DNA of 64,000 bases from Symbiobacterium sp040797425 (lineage in GTDB: Bacteria; Bacillota; Sulfobacillia; Symbiobacteriales; Symbiobacteriaceae): NCBI RefSeq assembly GCF_040797425.1, contig NZ_JBFNEH010000008.1:24055-88054 (forward strand), written 5' to 3'. A program made the position numbers and the translations under genes. Positions 59,072 through 64,000 of this stretch are shown piece by piece. The notes under the pieces were generated by a model. It was not told the origin of the DNA. It made no database searches and saw nothing but the letters and a program-made list of their open reading frames with translations. How positions within the stretch are numbered: the stretch's first letter is position 1; every line of letters begins with the position of its first letter.

Positions 59072-60682
59072 TCACGCCATGTAGAGCCGTTCCCAGTATT
59101 CCTTCAGCATCCGGTCCACGGAGAAGCGCTCCCACGTGGACTCGATGGAGGCTCTCATCATCGCCAGCCACTTCGGCCGGTTGTGATAGTAGGTCGGCAC
59201 GATCTCCTCCAGCAGCACCCGGGCGAGGGCGGCCGCGTCCCGCTCGTCCTGCTCGGCCACCGAGGCGGGCACCACGTCGTCGCCGATCACCCAGCCGTTC
59301 ACGCCGTGCTGCGCCGCCTCGGGCCACCAGCCGTCGAGGATCGAGGCGTTGAGCACGCCGTTCATGGCCGCCTTCATGCCCGACGTGCCGCAGGCCTCCT
59401 GCGGCCGGCGCGGGTTGTTCAGCCACACGTCGCAGCCGCGCGTGAGGGCGGCGCCGACCTCCATGTCGTAGTTCTCGATGAAGGCCACCGAACGGGGGTA
59501 CCGCCTGGCCATGGCGACGAGGTGCTGCACGATGCGCTTGCCCGTGTCGTCCAGCGGGTGGGCCTTGCCGGAGAAGACGATCTGGATCTTGCCCTCCTCC
59601 AGGAGGCTGCGCACCTGCTCTTCGCAGCGGAAGATCAGGTCTGACCGCTTGTACGGCGCCGCCCGGCGGCTGAAGCCGATCAGCAGCTTCTCGGGGTCGA
59701 ACCGCACGCCGGTCTTCCGGGCGATGAAGTCGATCGTCTCCCGCTTGACCGCCATGTGCGCCGCCCACAGGTCGTCCGGAGAGGCGAAGGGCCCCCGCAT
59801 GCGCGGGTCGACCCACGTGGGCCGGTGGATGCCGTTGGTGATCGCCCGGATCTCGCAGCGCCCCTCCACGCCCTGCCACATGCGGTTGGCCGTCTCGCCG
59901 TGCAATTGCGAGACGCCGTTGGCGCACTTGGCCAGCCGGAGCCCCGCCACCGTCATGTTGAACGGCGAACCGCCGATCTGGACCAGCTGGTCGACCGTGA
60001 GGCCCAGGTTGGCGCCCATGTAGAGCAGTCGCTCGATCGGGTGCGACTCGTTCCCTTCGGGGACGGGGGTGTGGGTGGTGAAGACGACTTGCCGGCGGGT
60101 GGCCTCCCAGGCCTCGTGGAAGGAGGCACCGGCGGCCATCTTCTGCCGGATCAGCTCCAGCCCGGCGAGGGCGGCGTGTCCCTCGTTGAAGTGGTAGATG
60201 TCCACCGGAATCCCCAGCGCCTGGAGCGCCCGCACGCCGCCGATGCCGAGGATCATCTCCTGCGCCACGCGCTCCTCGCCGAACCAGCCGTAGAGCTGGC
60301 CGGTGATCCAGGCGTCGGGGTTGCCCGGGATGTCGGTGTCCAGCAGGTAGAGCGGGGCGTTGCCGAAGTGGTCGCAGAGCCAGACTTTGGCCCGCACGTC
60401 ATTGTCACGAATCCGCACGGTCACGGTGACGCCGGTGTCCTTCAGCCACGGGTACTCGTAGTTGTGGAACGCATCGTAGGGCTTGCCGTCGGGGCCGATG
60501 TGCTGGTCAGTATAGCCCTGCTTCCACCGGAGGCCGACGCCCACCATCGGCAGGCCGTTGTCCCTTGCCCCCTTCAGCGTGTCGCCGGCGAGGATGCCGA
60601 GGCCGCCGGCATACTGCTTGAAGGCGTTGTCCAGACCGTACTCCATGCAGAAGTAGGCCACCCGGGGCAACTGGTTCGCCAT
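59072..60682 (-). CDS. glgP: Alpha-glucan phosphorylase (short GlgP type)
   Basis: The enzyme releases glucose 1-phosphate from glycogen or maltodextrins. The 536-residue product, starting MANQLPRVAYFCMEYGL after AGGGGTG, is the shorter bacterial/archaeal form. Features are FCMEYGLDNAFKQYAGGLG, IYHFNEGHAALAGLE, FTTHTPVPEGNESHP, AITNGIHRPTW, and the PLP region RPQEACGTSGMKAAMNG with NASILDGWWPEA. It stands alone, with a LacI-family operator upstream, as expected for a sugar-controlled gene. Confidence 0.94.
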   Translation of the reverse strand: MANQLPRVAYFCMEYGLDNAFKQYAGGLGILAGDTLKGARDNGLPMVGVGLRWKQGYTDQHIGPDGKPYDAFHNYEYPWLKDTGVTVTVRIRDNDVRAKVWLCDHFGNAPLYLLDTDIPGNPDAWITGQLYGWFGEERVAQEMILGIGGVRALQALGIPVDIYHFNEGHAALAGLELIRQKMAAGASFHEAWEATRRQVVFTTHTPVPEGNESHPIERLLYMGANLGLTVDQLVQIGGSPFNMTVAGLRLAKCANGVSQLHGETANRMWQGVEGRCEIRAITNGIHRPTWVDPRMRGPFASPDDLWAAHMAVKRETIDFIARKTGVRFDPEKLLIGFSRRAAPYKRSDLIFRCEEQVRSLLEEGKIQIVFSGKAHPLDDTGKRIVQHLVAMARRYPRSVAFIENYDMEVGAALTRGCDVWLNNPRRPQEACGTSGMKAAMNGVLNASILDGWWPEAAQHGVNGWVIGDDVVPASVAEQDERDAAALARVLLEEIVPTYYHNRPKWLAMMRASIESTWERFSVDRMLKEYWERLYMA

Positions 60683-60713
60683 AGTATCACCCCTGTTCGT
60701 AATGCGACTCGTA

Positions 60714-60729
60714 GTGCAAACGATTGCAC
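60714..60729. promoter_or_regulatory. LacI-family operator before glgP
   Basis: GTGCAAACGATTGCAC is an inverted repeat with perfect 6-bp arms and a central CG, the form bound by LacI/GalR/MalR-type repressors (compare TGCAAACGTTTGCA). It lies 32 bases upstream of the glgP start, in its leader or promoter. Confidence 0.7.
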
Positions 60730-61127
60730 AAACCGGCACTACATTTATTAGGGGCCGCGAACCCGGTTTCCTGCCCGGACCGGGTACTTCCCCGCGCAAC
60801 ACGCCGCAGTACAGGTTCGCCATGCTCACTCCAACTCAGTCAGCAGGCAGAACCCCCACCGGCAGACGGCTTCCACCCGTCCCCAACGGGCGCCATGGCC
60901 AGAGCCGCGCGACCCGGGTCTCTTCCCGCGGCCGCACCGGCCAGTTCAGGTGGCACCGCCCCCACCGGCAGTGCCACCTGATCCCCGGCCCCGACTCCGA
61001 CCGTCCCCTCCACTGCACGCCTGAGCAGCAGCCACCGGCCACGCCCCTGACCAGGTGCAGGGCACCGGACCGCTCCTGCTTGCGAATCAGGCGCTCCCCT
61101 GCCGCGCCATAGTCCTCCAGCGAGTGA
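60730..61127. other. Gene-free stretch upstream of the methyltransferase remnant
   Basis: About 400 bp with no supportable gene. It holds AT-rich sequence just past the glgP operator (TTTATTAGGGG, likely part of the glgP promoter on the minus strand) and a small CAGCGAG/CTCGCTG hairpin at 61118-61135. Otherwise I see nothing. Confidence 0.4.
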
Positions 61128-61547
61128 GCTCGCTGTTACTCCGTCAGGTGCGGCGGTGCTGGATGCCGGGAGCGCCACCCGGCCTTCACGCTGGAAGTCG
61201 GCGATTTCAACGCCATCCCCTTCGCCGGGGGCAGCTTCGAGGTGGTCGTGTCCAGCTTCGCCTTCCACGAGGTCCCGCCTCCCCGCCGACCGGCGGCCTG
61301 TGTGGAACTGGCCCGGGTGCTGAGACCCGGCGGCACGCTGTGTCTGCTGGACGTGATGTTCGCCTCGCCGGCCTCCCGGGGGGAAGCCCGTACGGCCATG
61401 GGCCCGTACTGGGACGACGACGAGGAGTACTGCCTGGTGGGCGACCTGGACACCCTGCTCCACGGGGCCGGGCTGGGCGCCACCAGTTGGTGGCAGACGG
61501 CGCCCTTCCACTGGCTGGTGGTGGCCCGCAAGCCGGGCGGAGAGTAG
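61128..61547 (+). pseudogene. N-terminally truncated SAM-dependent methyltransferase
   Basis: The frame encodes the second half of a class I methyltransferase: RERHPAFTLEVGDFNAIPF, then the motif SFEVVVSSFAFHEVP and ARVLRPGGTLCLLDVMF, ending WLVVARKPGGE. The SAM-binding GxGxG segment that should come first is missing, an in-frame TGA lies at 61125-61127, and no start codon with a ribosome-binding site is seen. It is therefore a decayed remnant, probably of a UbiE/Methyltransf_11 type gene. Confidence 0.75.
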
Positions 61548-61652
61548 CAGGCGGCCGGCCCGGCGGTATGGCCACGACGAAGAGTGTCGCCACGATGAGT
61601 GCCCAAGCACTCATGGGACTGGCCGCCAGGTTGCCGCAACGACATTCGCGCA

Positions 61653-61692
61653 GAGCACACCTCAGAGTCTGTCGAACTCTGTAGGTGTGCTC
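61653..61692. terminator. Long hairpin between remnant and surface-protein gene
   Basis: GAGCACACCT and AGGTGTGCTC form a 10-bp outer stem, with AGAGT/ACTCT inside. It lies 14 bases past the stop of the minus-strand gene and about 105 bases past the methyltransferase remnant. The plus strand continues CGTGTTTG. Confidence 0.65.
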
Positions 61693-61705
61693 CGTGTTTG
61701 ATTCG

Positions 61706-63265
61706 TCAACGTCCAGGCTGTTCTGCACGCCGGCGAGCCCTGCGCCAGGCCCAGAGCATCGCCGTACCCGCCGCCCCCAGCGCCAGACACAGGCCCAGGA
61801 TGAGGAGGACCACGGCGGAGCTCCCTTCGCCGGTCACCGTCGCCGTTCCGCCGGTCTCCGTCTCACTGGTCGCTGCCCCGCCATCCGTCGCCTCCCCTTC
61901 GGACGCCGTTTGGGGTACGGGACCGCTCACCCGCTCCATTGCCTGAGCCAGCAGCTCCTCCACCTGCCCGTCCGTCAGCGCGCTTCTCGCGTTGCTCGCC
62001 ACCCACTCCTCGGCATCCGCGGCCGTGCGGAAGAGCGGGGGCATCGCGGCGGCGAGGAAGTCAGCGATCGCCGCCTGCGTCTCGGGCTGCCACGGGTACT
62101 GCGCCAGTTCGGGGGCCATCCAGGGTCGCCACTGGCGCCGGTATCCCGGCAGTTCCGCCTCCCGGGCGTAGCGGGCCAGTTCCGTCAGGGCGGTGGCCAG
62201 CCGCTGCTCGTCGCGCACTTCATGAACCGGCCCCGTCGCATCGTACCGTTCTTCCACGCTCGCGAGGCAGAGCAGGTCCAGATAGGCCTCCCAGACTTCC
62301 CGGTCCTCGGGCTGTTCCGCCAGGTACGACTGGGCTGCGGCAAGCACGTCCGGCAGCAGCGCCTCGCCGGCCTCGTCGGACATCACACCGTCCCGCAGCG
62401 GGAACTGCTCACCGTCCCTGCCCCCCGCATACAGGGCAGCAGTCCCGCTGAGCACGCGGAGCAACGTCTCGCGATCGGCAGGCCCCTCATCCAGCAGGGC
62501 CCGGATGTCGCGGTCCAGGTCCAGCCAGTACGGGTTCTCCATCACCAGGTGCAGGTCGAAGTCCGGCTCCACGTCCTCCCAGACCCACTTCAGCGCCCCG
62601 TCCTCCAGGGTCCAGCCCGGGGTGGTGCTGCGCCAAGGATTGTCACCCGTGCGCACATCTGCCTCTCGGATCGGCCTGTCCATGGTGATCGCAGCCTCGG
62701 CCCGGCCGATCGTGCCCGCCCAGTACGCACCGGTGCGCAGCACGTACGACACCCAGAGGGGCGAGTCCGGCCTCTTGCCGTAAGGTGCGACCGGCATCGT
62801 GTAGCTGATCACCATCTCCAGCGGCTGACCTGCCCGGAAGCTCACCGGGTAGACCGCCCAGTCCGCCGGGTCGGCGTCAGGGTTTTCCTTGCCATACGCA
62901 GACGGCCGGATCTCCACGGGCACCTCCCGGCCGTCGACCTCCACTCGCAGGTCCTCAATCCTTGCGCCGTAGATGGACTGTTCAGGGTCGATGACGAACA
63001 GGGGGAAGCCCACCGTCATCTCCTCGTCGGCCTCGGGCTCGAAGCGGAACCAGATGCGGAACTCGCCCACCGCGTCCCAGAAGAACCACGCCGGGTCGCT
63101 CTGCTGACGGCTCAGGTGGATCTCGATGCGCTCCTCGGCCAACCGGACAGTGGTCGACTCCATGGGCTCCACCCCCGGCCCCACCGTCGCCATCGGGGCG
63201 CTGTCGCCCAGAGCGTGCGGGGCCAGGGCGAGCAGCAGGAGCAGCACGATCGCCAGGCGGCGCAC
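61706..63265 (-). CDS. DUF4424-like membrane-anchored surface protein
   Basis: The product has about 519 residues, starting at GTG (VRRLAIVLLLLLALAPHALG) with AAAAGGGGG about 9 bases upstream; this gives a clean signal peptide. The first half is beta-rich (RIEIHLSRQQ, FRIWFRFEPEAD, MTVGFPLFVID) and resembles DUF4424-type extracellular domains. The second half is helical and Glu/Ala-rich. A C-terminal membrane helix (VVLLILGLCLALGAAGTAML) is followed by an Arg-rich tail, so the protein is probably anchored with its bulk outside. Function is unknown. Confidence 0.75.
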   Translation of the reverse strand: MRRLAIVLLLLLALAPHALGDSAPMATVGPGVEPMESTTVRLAEERIEIHLSRQQSDPAWFFWDAVGEFRIWFRFEPEADEEMTVGFPLFVIDPEQSIYGARIEDLRVEVDGREVPVEIRPSAYGKENPDADPADWAVYPVSFRAGQPLEMVISYTMPVAPYGKRPDSPLWVSYVLRTGAYWAGTIGRAEAAITMDRPIREADVRTGDNPWRSTTPGWTLEDGALKWVWEDVEPDFDLHLVMENPYWLDLDRDIRALLDEGPADRETLLRVLSGTAALYAGGRDGEQFPLRDGVMSDEAGEALLPDVLAAAQSYLAEQPEDREVWEAYLDLLCLASVEERYDATGPVHEVRDEQRLATALTELARYAREAELPGYRRQWRPWMAPELAQYPWQPETQAAIADFLAAAMPPLFRTAADAEEWVASNARSALTDGQVEELLAQAMERVSGPVPQTASEGEATDGGAATSETETGGTATVTGEGSSAVVLLILGLCLALGAAGTAMLWAWRRARRRAEQPGR

Positions 63266-63725
63266 GGCCAACATCCCCCTTTTCCCCATCTTCTCGTTGC
63301 TGCCAGATGGACGGTTCAACGTTCTCTGCGGTTTCCCGCGAGCAGACAACCGGTCTGCCGCCCGCTTGCCCAACGGCGGGAACAGCGCCGCAGCGCCTGC
63401 ACCCATCACCGATGCGGGTCCGGCGTCTCAGGCACCCTTGCACCAGGGATAACGGGTCAACGGCCATCAACGTTACGGGCTTGGGTTCATGCATTCCCCG
63501 ATTGTTTTCTGCCTGTCAGTGTAAATGCGTTTCCGGCAGTCTCCGCCTCTTCGCCGTGACCGTCCGGGCGTGCCCAGCAGTCGCCAAGTCGAGTCCCCAC
63601 CACGAGTCGCCGCCCCGCAGCGGCGCAGCGCCCTACCGCCGAAAGCCGTCAAGCCCAGGTCAGGTGTTGATCGTTGAAGCCTATCGGGACTCGGGCAGGA
63701 CGATCCACCTGTCCTCCCGCATTGC
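63266..63725. other. Upstream region of the surface-protein gene
   Basis: About 460 bp without a credible gene. AT-richer sequence at 63500-63535 (TTTACACTGACAGG on the minus strand) may contain the promoter. The stretch from 63590 onward merges into the repeat region and is low in features. Confidence 0.35.
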
Positions 63726-63820
63726 GCCTGTTCGACTTCGCTGGTGCTGGCCAGCAGTGTTGACCTTTCGGGTGAGCCGGTTGCCCTCCCCCGGCCAGTC
63801 GCCGCGCTCCGCCGCATCAC
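63726..63820. repeat. 180-bp tandem repeat, unit 1 (conserved 95 bp)
   Basis: The sequence from GCCTGTTCGACTTCGC recurs exactly 180 bp later with about five mismatches in 95 bases. The unit starts with one arm of a long inverted repeat: GCCTGTTCG and GCTGGTGCTGG (63726-63750) pair with CCAGCACCAGC and CGAACAGGC at 63838-63862, across a 5-nt internal loop. Confidence 0.8.
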
Positions 63821-63905
63821 CGGGCCGCATCCATCGCCCAGCACCAGCAACGGCGAACAGGCCCCGTGGGGCGGCGAGTGCCGGACCGAACCATCCCTCG
63901 TCACC

Positions 63906-64000
63906 GCCTGTTCGACTTGGCTGGTGCTGTCCAGCAGTGTTGGCTTTTCGGGTGAGCCGGTTGCCCTCCCCCGGCCAGTCGCCGCGCTCCGCCGCGTCAC
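63906..64000. repeat. 180-bp tandem repeat, unit 2 (cut by the window edge)
   Basis: This is the second copy of the unit at 63726. It continues off the right edge, so the array may be longer. The spacer part between the copies (63863-63905) is not seen a second time within the window. Confidence 0.8.

Noticed and set aside
63726..64000. CRISPR-like array
   Set aside because: Only two units, a conserved part of 95 bp and an 85-bp spacer: far outside CRISPR dimensions, and no cas genes.

Overview
The window looks like a chromosome segment from a GC-rich, spore-forming thermophilic Firmicute. Symbiobacterium is my best guess. The reasons are the very high GC content, the frequent GTG/TTG starts with strong GGAGG sites, and a full set of endospore genes (spo0A, spoIVB, spoIIIAA-AH, ytrH/ytrI). 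The gene order also matches the spo0A-to-efp region of Bacillus subtilis. This is inference from content; no 16S rRNA gene is present.

Layout. Positions 1-28.5 kb, almost all on the minus strand, are a conserved housekeeping and sporulation block. Read in the direction of transcription it runs aroQ, pepQ, efp, a CD1247-type zinc protein, spoIIIAA-AH, then asp23/amaP/DUF2273, nusB, a TsaD-like gene, folD, xseA, xseB, ispA, a large structured RNA, oapA, dxs, tlyA, nadK, argR, recN, spoIVB, spo0A and a partial Rossmann-PAS protein. It is interrupted at 6.2-7.4 kb by two covarying hairpin repeats and two small proteins without acidic residues, and at 18.4-20.2 kb by a polysaccharide deacetylase and an unrecognised protein. 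From 28.6 to 36.3 kb come a rhomboid protease, threonine catabolism (tdh-kbl), a thioesterase, an SDR oxidoreductase, a nucleotidase and a lipoprotein glycoside hydrolase. Zinc uptake (zur-znuACB) lies at 36.4-39.6 kb. An LCP protein and a YchJ protein follow. An SOS mutasome operon (imuB, DUF6504, dnaE2) lies at 42-47.2 kb. The segment from 47.5 to 58.8 kb is a mixed set: glycosyltransferase, flavin reductase, RluD, second LCP protein, second deacetylase, TatA, M42 peptidase, HAD phosphatase, ytrH/ytrI, P1 peptidase and an ECF S component. The right end has alpha-glucan phosphorylase, a methyltransferase remnant, a DUF4424-like surface protein and 180-bp tandem repeats that run off the edge.

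The most notable element is the roughly 0.8 kb gene-free stretch between ispA and the membrane-protein gene before dxs. Its position, and complementary sequences near its two ends that could close it with a long-range stem, identify it as a probable OLE RNA (Ornate Large Extremophilic RNA). The following gene would then be its partner OapA. Other useful signals are sporulation promoters for spoIVB (sigma-F/G type) and spoIIIA (sigma-E type), a LexA box before imuB, shared motifs in the zur and znuA promoters, a LacI-family operator before the glucan phosphorylase, and a hairpin that covers the ribosome-binding site of the second deacetylase.
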